DNA from: Methylocella tundrae
GTDB taxonomy: Bacteria > Pseudomonadota > Alphaproteobacteria > Rhizobiales > Beijerinckiaceae
Reading direction: 5' to 3'
Assembly (NCBI RefSeq): GCF_038024855.1
Contig: NZ_CP139089.1
Span: forward strand, 1,798,001 to 1,862,000
DNA: 64,000 nt
Shown here: in pieces, positions 8,904 through 17,699 of the stretch
Numbering within the stretch: the stretch's first letter is position 1
Layout of the letters: every line of letters starts with the position of its first letter
Notes under the pieces: model-generated
What the model was told of the DNA's origin: nothing
What the model saw: the letters and a program-made list of their open reading frames with translations, nothing else
Database searches by the model: none
Made by a program: the position numbers and the translations under genes

Positions 8904-9239
8904 ATGCCGATCACCGCTCCCCATGTCACACGATGCCCGGCGTCCGCTTTTGGCGCGGCGTTGGCGTTTGGCGTCGCGCTCGTGTTGCCGGCGCTGGCGG
9001 ATGAGCCGGGCGTCTCGCCCCTGCCAAAACCCGAGCTGACGCTGCAAAACTTCGGCCGCCTTAACCCCGATTGCCTCGAATGGACCAACGGTTGCGCCGT
9101 CTGCCGCCGTCTGGAGCCTCGGCAAGCGCGGGCAAATCACCCCTGGTCGCGCCGCGGACTTGTCAAAATAACGTGTTCGACCCCCGGCATCGCTTGCCAG
9201 CCGCGCGAGCTTGTCTGCGAGGCGAAACGGAGCCGCTAG
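8904..9239 (+). CDS. Small cysteine-rich secreted protein of unknown function
   Basis: About 111 residues. A signal peptide (ASAFGAALAFGVALVLPALA, cleavage near ALA-DEPG) precedes a mature domain with closely spaced cysteines: NPDCLEWTNGCAVCRR, then CSTPGIACQPRELVCE. Six cysteines in about 60 residues suggest disulphides or metal binding in the periplasm. The pattern recalls a conserved alphaproteobacterial hypothetical family with no assigned function. GTG at 8877 is an alternative start. It reads divergently from prmA. Confidence 0.6.
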   Translation: MPITAPHVTRCPASAFGAALAFGVALVLPALADEPGVSPLPKPELTLQNFGRLNPDCLEWTNGCAVCRRLEPRQARANHPWSRRGLVKITCSTPGIACQPRELVCEAKRSR

Positions 9240-9360
9240 CCAGTCACGCTCTGGCTTGCCGCCAATTTCTTAGACATGATACTGAAACGCGGCGCGAATA
9301 CGAAAATGAAGCCTGCGGTTTCGCCGCGCCTACTCAATGTCGCTTTCCGGGAGAAAGTAA

Positions 9361-10344
9361 ATGACCAAGACGAAGCTGCCAATATTCATGGCCGCATTGA
9401 CCATTCTTTCGGGCTCCCTTCCCGCAAGAGCCGAGGAGCCGGATGTCGCGACGCAGATTGTCGACGTGATGAACAAAGTCTTCGGCGTCCATCCTGGCTT
9501 TCGCGCCAATCACGCCAAAGGAGTCGTCGTCGAAGGCAGCTTCACCGCGACGCCCGAAGCAGCCGGACTGAGCCGCGCGGCGATCTTTACCGGCGCCAAG
9601 ATCCCGGTCACCGTACGATTCTCCGATTCGACGGGCGTTCCAAACATCGCAGACGGCAGTCCGCAAGCGAACCCGCATGGCATCGCGATCAAATATCACC
9701 TGCCCGACGGCAGCGAAACGGATATGGTCACGAACTCGCTGCACTTCTTCCCCGTCGCGACGGGCGAGCAATTTCGCGATCTTTTGACGGCTATTTCGCA
9801 AAGCCCGAAAGACGCCGCGCATCCAACGGCGCTCGACAAATTCAAGGAGAGCCATCCGACAGTTGCGGCCGCTTTGGCGACTGTGCATACGCCGGACAGT
9901 TTCGCGGATGAGGAATATTTCGGCGTCAACGCATTTATCTTCGTGAACAAGGCCGGCACGAAACAGGCCGTGCGCTATCAGATCACGCCGGAAAAGCTCG
10001 TCTATCTCGATCCCAAGGCAGCCGCCGACAAGAAGCCTGATTTTCTCATCGACGAGTTGCCAAGCCGCCTGAAGGCCGGCCCCGTCACTTTTCATCTGAA
10101 GGCGCAGCTGGCGGCGCCGGACGATCAGACGAAGGACGGCTCGAAACCCTGGCCCGCCGACCGAAAGGTCGTGGACCTTGGCGTGTTGACGATTGACAAG
10201 GCGGTCCCCGACAGTCTCGAGGCGCAAAAGAAACTGCTGTTCCTTCCCGGCGCGCTGACCGATGGCATCGAGCAGTCAGACGATCCGCTCGTCGATACCC
10301 GCGACGGCGCCTATGCGGTCTCTTTTTCGCGCCGCAACCCCTGA
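9361..10344 (+). CDS. Periplasmic catalase-family protein (SrpA-like minimal catalase)
   Basis: Protein of 327 residues with a signal peptide cut near ARA-EEP, so exported. The rest is the small catalase fold without the classical N- and C-terminal extensions: FRANHAKGVVVEGSF carries the distal histidine, VTVRFSDSTGVPNIADG and ANPHGIAIKYHL follow, and VRYQITPEK is the late beta-barrel strand. SrpA-type proteins bind haem and show catalase or peroxidase activity. A strong ribosome-binding site (GGGAGAAAG) lies just before the ATG. No partner gene, such as a cytochrome b561, is adjacent. Confidence 0.85.
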   Translation: MTKTKLPIFMAALTILSGSLPARAEEPDVATQIVDVMNKVFGVHPGFRANHAKGVVVEGSFTATPEAAGLSRAAIFTGAKIPVTVRFSDSTGVPNIADGSPQANPHGIAIKYHLPDGSETDMVTNSLHFFPVATGEQFRDLLTAISQSPKDAAHPTALDKFKESHPTVAAALATVHTPDSFADEEYFGVNAFIFVNKAGTKQAVRYQITPEKLVYLDPKAAADKKPDFLIDELPSRLKAGPVTFHLKAQLAAPDDQTKDGSKPWPADRKVVDLGVLTIDKAVPDSLEAQKKLLFLPGALTDGIEQSDDPLVDTRDGAYAVSFSRRNP

Positions 10345-10477
10345 CGGGCGAAAGGGACGCCGCCGGGCGATCGAGGCAAGGTCTGAAGGCTCGCGACGCC
10401 GCTCTTATCCTGTAGGCCGAGGGCCGTTACGCTCAGCCGCAAGCAGATCGCCTCGATCGAACCAAAGGATTAAGCGC

Positions 10478-11137
10478 GTGAAACTGGTGATTTTCGACAT
10501 AGACGGCACTTTGGTCGACAGTCAGGATTACATCATCGAGGCGCAGCGGCGGGCATTTTCGGCCCATAAGATCGCGCCGCCGAGCCGCGCGGCGTCGCTT
10601 TCCATCGTCGGGCTTTCGCTGAGTGAAGCCTTTACGGTTCTCGCCGGGGCGGAAGCCCCGGTCGAGAGCCTCTCGGAAGCCTATCGCGAGGCCTGGACGG
10701 AGATCAGAGCCGATCCCTCCTATGACGAACCGCTTTTTCCCGGCGCCCAGGAGATCATCGCGACGCTCGCCGGCATGGATGACGTCGCGCTCGGGATCGC
10801 TACGGGAAAGGCGCGGCGAGGCGTCGCGCATCTGCTGGAGCGCGCTGGCTGGCGCGACTGGTTCGACACTGTGCAGACCGCCGACGATCACCCCTCGAAG
10901 CCAGCGCCGGACATGATCCTCGCGGCCATGACGGAGACCGGCCTGGAGCCTTCCGCAACCTATATGATCGGCGACGCCAGCTTTGATATGAAGATGGCCG
11001 CGGCCGCCGGCGTTCACCCGATCGGCGTCGGCTGGGGCTATCACAGCCGGGCCGAGCTCGAGGATGCGGGCGCTGAACGGATCGTTGCGGATTTTGCTGA
11101 ATTGCTGCATTTCATCGCAGATGAACCAGGACGATAA
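10478..11137 (+). CDS. HAD-family phosphatase (phosphoglycolate phosphatase-like)
   Basis: Cytoplasmic HAD hydrolase of 219 residues. Motif I is FDIDGTLVDS with the nucleophile Asp7 and Asp9. A helical cap follows, then motif II GIATGKARRGV, motif III lysine in HPSKPAPDM, and motif IV GDASFDMKMAAAAG. The start is GTG, supported by an AAAGGA site 8 bases upstream; a longer open frame from 10262 only overlaps the catalase gene. Substrate unknown. Its 3' end overlaps the ATP12 gene by 17 bases, a pairing that recurs in Rhizobiales. Confidence 0.87.
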   Translation: MKLVIFDIDGTLVDSQDYIIEAQRRAFSAHKIAPPSRAASLSIVGLSLSEAFTVLAGAEAPVESLSEAYREAWTEIRADPSYDEPLFPGAQEIIATLAGMDDVALGIATGKARRGVAHLLERAGWRDWFDTVQTADDHPSKPAPDMILAAMTETGLEPSATYMIGDASFDMKMAAAAGVHPIGVGWGYHSRAELEDAGAERIVADFAELLHFIADEPGR

Positions 11138-11954
11138 GCCGAACAAAACCATCCGCGACGATCTCGCCCCCACGCCGGGCGAAATCATCCCGATCGATCC
11201 CGTCGCGATGGCGCGGCGCGATTTGCGCAAGACCTTGCCGAAGCGCTTCTATAAAGAAGCGACGGCGGAAGCGCGGGACGGCGCCTTCGCGCTGTTGCTC
11301 GATGGACGCCCGGCCAAAACGCCTGCCCGGAACGCCCTCGCCCTGCCGACGCTTGCCGCCGCGCAGGAGCTGGCGGCGGAATGGGCGCGGCAGGAGGAGT
11401 TTATCGATCCGGGCTCCATGCCGCTGACGAGGATCGCGAATTCCGCAATCGACGGCGTTGCGCGCGAGATGGCGGCGACGGCGGCGAATGTCGCGAAATA
11501 TGGCGCCTCCGATCTCATCTGCTATCGCGCGGGAGAGACTGAGGATCTTGCCCGGGCGCAGGCAGCCAGCTGGGACAAGGTGCTGGATTTCGCGCGAGAT
11601 AACCTCGGCGCGCGGCTGATCTGCGCGGAAGGGATCAATTTCGCCGAACAGCCGGAGCCGGCGCGGCGCGCAATTCTCGAAGCCGTCGAGAAAATTGCCG
11701 GGGATGAGGCGTCCGGCCCGTTTGCACTCGCGGCGCTGCATGTGATGACGACGCTGACGGGATCGGCCCTGCTGGCTTTGGCGGTGGCGCATGGCGCCTT
11801 GACGCCGGAAGAAGCCTGGACAGCGGCGCATGTCGATGAGGATTTCCAGATGAAGGTCTGGGGCGTCGACGAACAGGCGATGGCGCGGCGGGAGCGGCGC
11901 TGGGCGGAAATGGAGGCCGCGGCGCGGCTGCTCGAGACCGTGCGCCGAACATAG
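11121..11954 (+). CDS. ATP12-family chaperone for F1-ATPase assembly
   Basis: Protein of about 277 residues. KRFYKEATAEARDGAFALLLDGRPAKTP split over residues 36-63 is the N-terminal signature of ATP12, the chaperone that binds the F1 alpha subunit before assembly. LAAEWARQEEFIDPGSMPLTRIANSAID and the C-terminal HVDEDFQMKVWG complete the family pattern. The ATG at MNQDDKPN overlaps the HAD gene end; a longer frame from 11064 lies inside that gene. Found in alphaproteobacteria and mitochondria. Confidence 0.88.
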   Translation: MNQDDKPNKTIRDDLAPTPGEIIPIDPVAMARRDLRKTLPKRFYKEATAEARDGAFALLLDGRPAKTPARNALALPTLAAAQELAAEWARQEEFIDPGSMPLTRIANSAIDGVAREMAATAANVAKYGASDLICYRAGETEDLARAQAASWDKVLDFARDNLGARLICAEGINFAEQPEPARRAILEAVEKIAGDEASGPFALAALHVMTTLTGSALLALAVAHGALTPEEAWTAAHVDEDFQMKVWGVDEQAMARRERRWAEMEAAARLLETVRRT

Positions 11955-12019
11955 GCAAGATCGCATTTAGTCCAGCGGCCCGCGCCATCGCGCCGGCTCA
12001 AGCGCGAGGCTCCACAGCC

Positions 12020-12406
12020 GTGACAGCAATGCGTAGCCAATGGAGCTTTTGGGTCGCCCTCGCGGCGGCCTATCTGCTCGCCGCCCAGAGTTTCCTCGGC
12101 GCGCAGGCTTTGGCTTCCGGGAGGATCGGGCCGGGCGCGATCATTTGCAGCGCACAGGCGCAAGACGCGCCAAAAGGCCCGCGCAATCCCCTCAATCACG
12201 GAGCGCCGCCGCATTGCTGCCTCGCAGGGTGTTGCATGTTCGGCCAAGGCGGCGCCCTGACGCCAGCCTCCCCCAGCCTCATAGCGCGCCAGCCGATCGA
12301 GGTCACAGCGTCAGGCGGTGCGGGTGAGGAGAGCTTCGTCCCGCCACAAAGGCGAAATCCGCATTCTCCCCGCGCGCCGCCGCCAAAGGGTTCGAGATTT
12401 GTCTGA
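12020..12406 (+). CDS. DUF2946-like small protein with Cys/His metal-binding motif
   Basis: About 128 residues, with one N-terminal hydrophobic segment (SFWVALAAAYLLAAQSFLGA). A centre rich in Cys and His, PPHCCLAGCCMFG, is followed by a C-terminal PHSPRAPPP, the ending typical of DUF2946-like proteins. The start is GTG 12020 or ATG 12029. It is followed 67 bases on by a PCu(A)C copper chaperone and then, convergently, by a TonB-dependent receptor, so a role in periplasmic copper handling is a reasonable inference. DUF2946 has no proven biochemical function that I know of. Confidence 0.7.
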   Translation: MTAMRSQWSFWVALAAAYLLAAQSFLGAQALASGRIGPGAIICSAQAQDAPKGPRNPLNHGAPPHCCLAGCCMFGQGGALTPASPSLIARQPIEVTASGGAGEESFVPPQRRNPHSPRAPPPKGSRFV

Positions 12407-12473
12407 TTCCCAGCCGGTTCATTCCGGGACCCCGCGCCAATCCGGCGCAGCCATTTTGTGTGGAGACAATCCA

Positions 12474-12983
12474 ATGTCCATCCTCAACCGTCGTGCTTTC
12501 GCCGGTGCCCTCGCCATGTCCGCTGTGCTGGTTTTCGGCGAAAGCGCCTTCGCCAAAGACTTCAAGTTCGGCGACCTTGAAATCATCCAGCCCTGGTCGC
12601 GCGCGACGCCCTCCAGCGCGAAAGCTGCGGGCGGCTGGCTCGTCATCAAGAATGGGGGCGAGACCCCTGACCGGCTCGTTTCCGCCACCGCCGAAATCGC
12701 GGATCGCGCTGCGGTTCACGAAATGACGATGAGCGGCGGCGTCATGAGCATGCGCGCTTTGAAAGACGGCCTCGCCATTCCGGCCAGGAGCGAGGTCGTT
12801 CTGAAGCCCGGCTCCTATCATCTGATGTTCGAGGATCTGAAGCGTCCCCTGAAACAGGGCGAGAGCTTTTCTGGAACCTTGACCTTCGAGAAGGCGGGAA
12901 CAGTCAGCGTGACCTATTCCGTCGAGGGGATGGGGGCGACCGCGCCCGGCCATGAGGGTCAATCCCACGGCGACATGCATTGA
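12474..12983 (+). CDS. PCu(A)C-family periplasmic copper chaperone
   Basis: Secreted protein of 169 residues. The signal peptide runs to about residue 26 (ESAFA-KDF). The domain shows the PCu(A)C order: IIQPWSRATPSSAKAAGGWL, then the copper-binding HEMTMSGGVMSMRAL and a later PGSYHLMFEDLKRPL, giving the H/M set that binds Cu(I). The C-terminal tail EGQSHGDMH adds more His and Met. Family members deliver copper to the Cu(A) or Cu(B) sites of cytochrome oxidases. It is likely co-transcribed with the DUF2946 gene. Confidence 0.92.
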   Translation: MSILNRRAFAGALAMSAVLVFGESAFAKDFKFGDLEIIQPWSRATPSSAKAAGGWLVIKNGGETPDRLVSATAEIADRAAVHEMTMSGGVMSMRALKDGLAIPARSEVVLKPGSYHLMFEDLKRPLKQGESFSGTLTFEKAGTVSVTYSVEGMGATAPGHEGQSHGDMH

Positions 12984-13007
12984 GCGTGATCGCCGGGCGC
13001 CAGCAGC

Positions 13008-15176
13008 TCAGAACCGCTGCGTGACGCCTGCGAGAATCGTGCGCCGCAGGCCAAATTGCGGCGCGCCAACGCCAACGCCGCTGCCGTCGCGGATTTGATA
13101 TTGGGCGTCGTTGAGGTTCAGCACATCAAGACGAAGCTCCGTGCCGGCGCCGAAGCCGAGATCGAGCTTTTGCACGATGCTGGCGTTGACGGCCGCATAT
13201 TCAGGCAACGACGCGCCATTTGGAACAGTCGCAGTGCTGGCGCGAAGGCCGCTTTGCGCCACGAGATCGACGGAAACGCGCGTTGCGAATTTGGTCCCCT
13301 GATTGAAGGTGTAGGCGGCGCCAGCCGACGCCGTCCAGGTCTGGTCGTGATCGAGATGGATGTAGTTTTGCTGAATGTAGGCGAGTTCGTCCGGTGCGAA
13401 ATTGAACTGCGAGGAAATGATGTTGATCCCCATCGCGCGTGAATAAGCGGCGTTGCCATAGATCGACCAAGGCCCCACGTCGTAGCTCGCTGTGAATTCG
13501 ACGCCGCCGACCCGCGCGCGCGCATAGTTGAAGGCCGACAGGATGATCGGAGCGCCGAACTGGCCTTCGTCGATCAGATTGGTCGCCAGCTTGTAATATC
13601 CGTCGACGCCGACCGTGAAGCCAGGAACGACAAGCTGGGTGACGCCGAGGTCGAAATAATGCGAGCGCTCGGCCTTGACCGCATCATCCCGCGTGACCGA
13701 TGGCGCGGCCGACGTATTGGCGAAAAGGCCGATGCTCGTCGGCGAGACGAGCTCGAATGGCGGCGGAACGAAATAGCGCGAATAGCCGGCGTGGATGGTC
13801 GTCGTTTCAGTCGCCCTCCACACCGCATTGATGCGCGGGCTGACCTGCGTCTCATTGGTATATTCATCGACCCCATCGAAGCGCAGGCCATAGTTCAGCG
13901 TCAGGACCGGCAGGATGCGCCATTCGTCCTGCAGATAGACGCCATAGAGGCCGCCGGTCTTGCCGCCATTGTCAACCACGCCGATCGGCTGATCCGATGT
14001 TGGGACGCCAGCGCCGTCTACAGGCAGGACGTTGGAAAATGTATTGTAGCTCGTGTGCTCAAGCTGAGCGAGGAAGCCGGCGCGCAACGTGTGGCTGTCA
14101 TTGAGGCGCCAGCTGCCGTCAGCCTGCATTCCGCCTGCGAGGTTGGAGCGCTGCGCGCTCTGGGCGATGCCGTTGAACAGAAGATCGCCCGAAGGATCCG
14201 GCGCATAGGAGAGATTGCTGTTGCGCACAAAGGCCGAGATCTGCACATCCGCCGGCCCAAGGTGTTTTTGCAGGGAGATCACGCCGAACTGCGTGTTCTC
14301 ACTCTGATTCTCATTGAGGGCGCCGCTGTTGAAGGTGCTGGCGCCTTTGACTGTGAGCCCGAGTTGCGGCGTCTGGCCCGGATTGTTCGGGATCTGAAAT
14401 TGTCCATTGAAGGCGCCGCCGAACACGCTGACCCGCGTGTCCGGATCGATGATGGCGTTCATGATGGAAAAGCCGTGCCACTGCTCGGTATTATCGTGAA
14501 GCGCATTGAAGCTCGGCGCGGGGTTTTCGATGCCGCGCGCGTTTTGCAGATAATCGCCTGTGATGAACCAGTCGACCTTGTCATAGCGTCCGCCATATTC
14601 GAAGCTCGGCTGCGCCCAGGCGAAGGTCCCGCCATAGGCGGTAAGGCCAAGGCCCGGATTTGTGAGGCCCGTCTTGGTCTGGATGTCGAGCACGCCAGCG
14701 GTCTGAAAGCCATATTGCGCCGGCAGCGCCCCCGTAATCAGCGATATGCTGCGGGCAAAGCGCGTTTCGAGCGCCTGACCGAAAACGGAAAGCCCTTCGG
14801 GCAATTGCACGCCATTGATCCGATATTGCACGTTGGCGTGGTCGCCGCGCACATGCACCTGGCCGAAACTATCCTGCGCGACGCCGGGGGCCTGTAGCAG
14901 CACCTGATTCAAGGGGGCATTTTCGGCCTGCGGGATCGCCTGAAGGGCCTGCTGGTTGAAACTATAGGTGCTGGCGCCGAGGCTCGGCTGGATTTGCAGC
15001 CGAGCCTCATCGAGCTGTTGCGAGATAACCTCGATGGAATCGAGTGTGATCTGGCCGCCGCCGGGCGCCGCCACGGGCGAAGCGTCTGCTCCCGGCGGGA
15101 GCGCGCCAGCGACGGCCGGCCGCGCGGCAATCACCAGAGCTACAAGCAACATTGTTTGACGTATCGACATAGCCAC
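13008..15176 (-). CDS. TonB-dependent outer-membrane receptor (metal uptake likely)
   Basis: Protein of 722 residues with signal peptide (cut near AVAG-ALP), a plug domain containing LQAIPQAENAPLNQVLLQAPGV split over residues 75-97 and VHVRGDHANVQYRINGVQLPEG split over 107-128, then a 22-strand barrel ending in a terminal aromatic (GVTQRF). It is a typical small-ligand receptor. Two contexts compete for the ligand: it converges on a copper chaperone pair, but a near-perfect palindrome resembling a Zur box sits 27-50 bases upstream of its start. Zinc or copper are both possible. The SD is GAGGGG. Confidence 0.9.
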   Translation of the reverse strand: MAMSIRQTMLLVALVIAARPAVAGALPPGADASPVAAPGGGQITLDSIEVISQQLDEARLQIQPSLGASTYSFNQQALQAIPQAENAPLNQVLLQAPGVAQDSFGQVHVRGDHANVQYRINGVQLPEGLSVFGQALETRFARSISLITGALPAQYGFQTAGVLDIQTKTGLTNPGLGLTAYGGTFAWAQPSFEYGGRYDKVDWFITGDYLQNARGIENPAPSFNALHDNTEQWHGFSIMNAIIDPDTRVSVFGGAFNGQFQIPNNPGQTPQLGLTVKGASTFNSGALNENQSENTQFGVISLQKHLGPADVQISAFVRNSNLSYAPDPSGDLLFNGIAQSAQRSNLAGGMQADGSWRLNDSHTLRAGFLAQLEHTSYNTFSNVLPVDGAGVPTSDQPIGVVDNGGKTGGLYGVYLQDEWRILPVLTLNYGLRFDGVDEYTNETQVSPRINAVWRATETTTIHAGYSRYFVPPPFELVSPTSIGLFANTSAAPSVTRDDAVKAERSHYFDLGVTQLVVPGFTVGVDGYYKLATNLIDEGQFGAPIILSAFNYARARVGGVEFTASYDVGPWSIYGNAAYSRAMGINIISSQFNFAPDELAYIQQNYIHLDHDQTWTASAGAAYTFNQGTKFATRVSVDLVAQSGLRASTATVPNGASLPEYAAVNASIVQKLDLGFGAGTELRLDVLNLNDAQYQIRDGSGVGVGAPQFGLRRTILAGVTQRF

Positions 15177-15532
15177 CCCTCGAAACTAAAGCTCGGCATA
15201 AGAGTGAAACGTTATAATATTTCACTACCTGCGTCCAGAGCAACGGCTCGGCTCGCGCCAATGCCGCAGCCAAGGATTGAGGAGAGAGGAGATAGAGGGA
15301 AGCGGGGGGCGATCCTCGTTTCGCAGTCTGACGCTTGCGCCGCAGGTTTCAGACGGGGCGCTTCTCGCGGACCGCCGACGTGTAAAAAGCGGAGCGCCGC
15401 CGCACGGCTTCAAGAGCTGGCTGGATATTCACAAATCCAGCTTGCGCGTTGGCGCGGAGAGAGCCATTCTGAAAGCTTGACGGGGCTACGAGGCCCAAAA
15501 GGGCGAAACTCTCCGCCACCATTGGAGAAGCC
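15177..15532. other. Intergenic region between TonB receptor and small orphan gene
   Basis: Apart from the palindromic operator at its left end, nothing coding is convincing. A GGAG Shine-Dalgarno close to 15533 belongs to the next small gene. The region must carry divergent promoters. Confidence 0.4.
15203..15226 (-). promoter_or_regulatory. Zur/Fur-family-like palindromic operator upstream of the TonB receptor
   Basis: A 24-base interrupted palindrome: arms AGTGAAA and TTTCACT flank a TTATAA core, with only two base pairs breaking the symmetry. The GAAA-yr-TTATAA-yr-TTTC layout resembles zinc-uptake regulator (Zur) boxes. It lies 27 bases before the receptor start and overlaps a TATAAT/TATTAT -10-like string, so binding would block transcription. 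Regulator identity is inferred from the consensus as I remember it. Confidence 0.6.
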
Positions 15533-15817
15533 ATGATCATTGAATATGATTTCGGCAAGAAGGAGCGCCCGGCCGACAAGAAGTTCGGTAAGCCCACGGA
15601 TGCCCACACCGTCAAGGTGACAGGCAACGCTCAGATCCATCTCGAGTTCGCCAATGCGCGCATTGCGAAACTTGAGGCGGCGCTGCGCAGCGCACAGGCG
15701 GCTGCGACCGCGCGGCCGAGCGAGTCCGGGCGCGAGCAAATCCTCGTCGACGCCGCTGAATACGCGCGCCTCTTGCGCTGCAAGGAGCTGGTCGCGGCCG
15801 CGCTGGCCGACAGCTGA
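15533..15817 (+). CDS. Small orphan protein, helical C-terminal half
   Basis: Protein of 94 residues that I do not recognise. The N-terminus is charged (IIEYDFGKKERPADKKFGKP). A short strand-like HTVKVTGNAQIHLEF follows. From residue 40 it looks like one long amphipathic helix (ANARIAKLEAALRSAQAAA) plus a second (DAAEYARLLRCKELVAAAL). There is a GGAG ribosome-binding site 5 bases before the ATG and codon use like its neighbours, so it is probably real. No signal peptide or membrane segment. It converges on ribE. Confidence 0.55.
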   Translation: MIIEYDFGKKERPADKKFGKPTDAHTVKVTGNAQIHLEFANARIAKLEAALRSAQAAATARPSESGREQILVDAAEYARLLRCKELVAAALADS

Positions 15818-15936
15818 CGCGCGGGTCCTTCTGCGCTCCCATCTAGGCCGAAAAGGCGCAGGCGTTTTGAATGAAGACGGGCCGCCGAGGGCGCCCGGCT
15901 TTCAGCGCTTCCGCATCGTCCTCGCAGTGGAGGCGA

Positions 15937-16581
15937 TCAGGGATAAGATGGCGCGGCTGCTTCAGCCTTGACCTTCGCGGGCGCCGTTTCGCTGAGCCGT
16001 GCGGCGTAACGCGCCATCAGATCGACTTCGAGATTGACCGCGTCGCCGGCGCGTTTACCGCCCCAGGTCGTGACATGCAGCGTATGAGGTATCAGCAGAA
16101 TCGAGAACGCATCGCCCTTGACGCTATTGACGGTCAGCGACGTTCCGTCGAGTGAAACCGAGCCCTTTTCCGCGATGAAGCGCGACAAGCCATGGGGCGC
16201 GCGGATCCAGAAGCGCTTCATCCCGTCAAAATCCTCAATCGACAGAATTTCGGCGATTCCATCGATATGGCCGGTGACGATATGGCCTCCGAGTTCATCA
16301 CCGATCTTGAGAGAGCGCTCAAGATTGATCTGTTCACCCCGCTTCCAGGTCGCGGCGGTGGTGCGCGCCAGCGTTTCGGCGGCGATATCCACGTCAAACC
16401 AGCTCTTGCCGTGCGCGATCCCAGACCCGACCACGGTCAGACAAGGACCGCCGCAAGCGATCGAAGCGCCAAGCGCGATCGACTCCGAAGGATAGGAACA
16501 AAGCACGCGCACGCGCCTTAAAGCTCCGCGCGGCTCGACGCTCGACACTTCGCCGACATCGCTGACGAGACCGGTGAACAT
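15937..16581 (-). CDS. ribE: Riboflavin synthase alpha chain
   Basis: Converts two 6,7-dimethyl-8-ribityllumazine molecules into riboflavin plus the pyrimidinedione. It begins with the invariant MFTGLV and shows two homologous lumazine-binding repeats. The first contains ASIACGGPCLTV with SWFDVDIAAETL; the second contains LGGHIVTGHIDGIAEI, DGTSLTVNSV and LIPHTLHVTTWG. 214 residues, normal length. It starts 2 bases after the ribD stop, so it is translated from the glyA-nrdR-ribD-ribE message. Lumazine synthase (ribH) is not in the window. Confidence 0.96.
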   Translation of the reverse strand: MFTGLVSDVGEVSSVEPRGALRRVRVLCSYPSESIALGASIACGGPCLTVVGSGIAHGKSWFDVDIAAETLARTTAATWKRGEQINLERSLKIGDELGGHIVTGHIDGIAEILSIEDFDGMKRFWIRAPHGLSRFIAEKGSVSLDGTSLTVNSVKGDAFSILLIPHTLHVTTWGGKRAGDAVNLEVDLMARYAARLSETAPAKVKAEAAAPSYP

Positions 16582-16583
16582 GT

Positions 16584-17699
16584 TTATAAAATCCTTTCGC
16601 TGCGGGTCAGGGCGTCATCGCCAACCAGGCGCTTCTCAACGCTCTTGTAGCGTGCCGGGTCACCGAGCGCCGCCAGACTTTCGGCGTTCAATCCATTCCG
16701 GCCAGCCCGCGCCAGCGGCGCCGCGCTCCTTAGCACAATCACGTCGTCGGCGAGGCCGCGCGCGATCAGCGCATTCGCCAGTGTCGGGCCGCCTTCACAG
16801 AACAGCCGCGTCATTCCCCGTCCGGCAAGCAACTCGAGCGCCGCGCCAATGTCGGCGCGGCCAACTTCGTCGCGGCGCACGCGGGCAATTTCGACGCTCT
16901 TTGCCCGAAGCTGCGACGCTCGGGCCGCCGAGGCCCCCTCCCCGGTTATGACGAGCGTTGGATGGGCGCGGGCCGTTTCGGCCAGACGCGAATCGGGCGG
17001 CAGCGCGAGATCGCTGTCGAGCACGATCCGCAAAGGCTTTCGCGCCTCAAGCCCTGGAAGCCGCACGGTAAGCAGAGGATCATCCTCCAGAGCCGTCCGC
17101 GAACCGACGAGAATGCCGTCATGCAGAGAGCGAAGAATATGCACATAGCCATTGGCGGGCGCGCCTGTAATGGCAAGACGGGGCTCCCCGCGAAGAGCCG
17201 CGGCGAAGCCATCAGCGGTCAAGGCGAGCTTTAGCGTGATCATCGGGCGATTTTTTGTGACGCGAAGGACATGTCCGAGATTGGCGCGGAGCGCCGCCTC
17301 GGCGCAGACATTCCTTGTCACTTCGACGCCGGCGTCCGTCAGCATCCGGTAGCCGCGTCCGGCGACGCGCAAGTCAGGATCGCCGACGGCGGCGACGACA
17401 CGAGCGATGCCCCCCCTGACGATGGCCTCGGCGCAGGGCGGCGTCGCGCCATGATGGCTGCAAGGCTCGAGGGTGACATAAAGCGTCGCGCCGCGGCTGC
17501 GCTCGCCCGCCTCGCGCAATGCTTCCGTCTCGGCGTGCGGGCGTCCGCCGGGCTTCGTCCAGCCACGGGCGAGAATGACTCCGTCCTTGACGATGAGCGC
17601 TCCGACGGCGGGGTTTGGCGCGCAGAGCCCGAGGCCGCGCCTCGCCAGCGCGATCGCAGCGGCCATGAGGCGCGCATCATCGGCCGCGACGTCGATCAT
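16584..17699 (-). CDS. ribD: Bifunctional diaminohydroxyphosphoribosylaminopyrimidine deaminase / 5-amino-6-(5-phosphoribosylamino)uracil reductase RibD
   Basis: Catalyses the second and third steps of riboflavin synthesis. The N-terminal zinc deaminase domain has PHAETEAL (His and Glu) and [11 protein letters not shown] (the two zinc cysteines). The C-terminal NADPH reductase domain begins near [16 protein letters not shown] and contains [15 protein letters not shown] and [12 protein letters not shown]. 371 residues, standard. Its start overlaps the nrdR stop by 4 bases (ATGA). Confidence 0.96.
   Translation of the reverse strand: MIDVAADDARLMAAAIALARRGLGLCAPNPAVGALIVKDGVILARGWTKPGGRPHAETEALREAGERSRGATLYVTLEPCSHHGATPPCAEAIVRGGIARVVAAVGDPDLRVAGRGYRMLTDAGVEVTRNVCAEAALRANLGHVLRVTKNRPMITLKLALTADGFAAALRGEPRLAITGAPANGYVHILRSLHDGILVGSRTALEDDPLLTVRLPGLEARKPLRIVLDSDLALPPDSRLAETARAHPTLVITGEGASAARASQLRAKSVEIARVRRDEVGRADIGAALELLAGRGMTRLFCEGGPTLANALIARGLADDVIVLRSAAPLARAGRNGLNAESLAALGDPARYKSVEKRLVGDDALTRSERIL

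Noticed and set aside
13659..14897. Long frame antisense to the TonB receptor
   Set aside because: No family resemblance; the receptor on the other strand is unambiguous.
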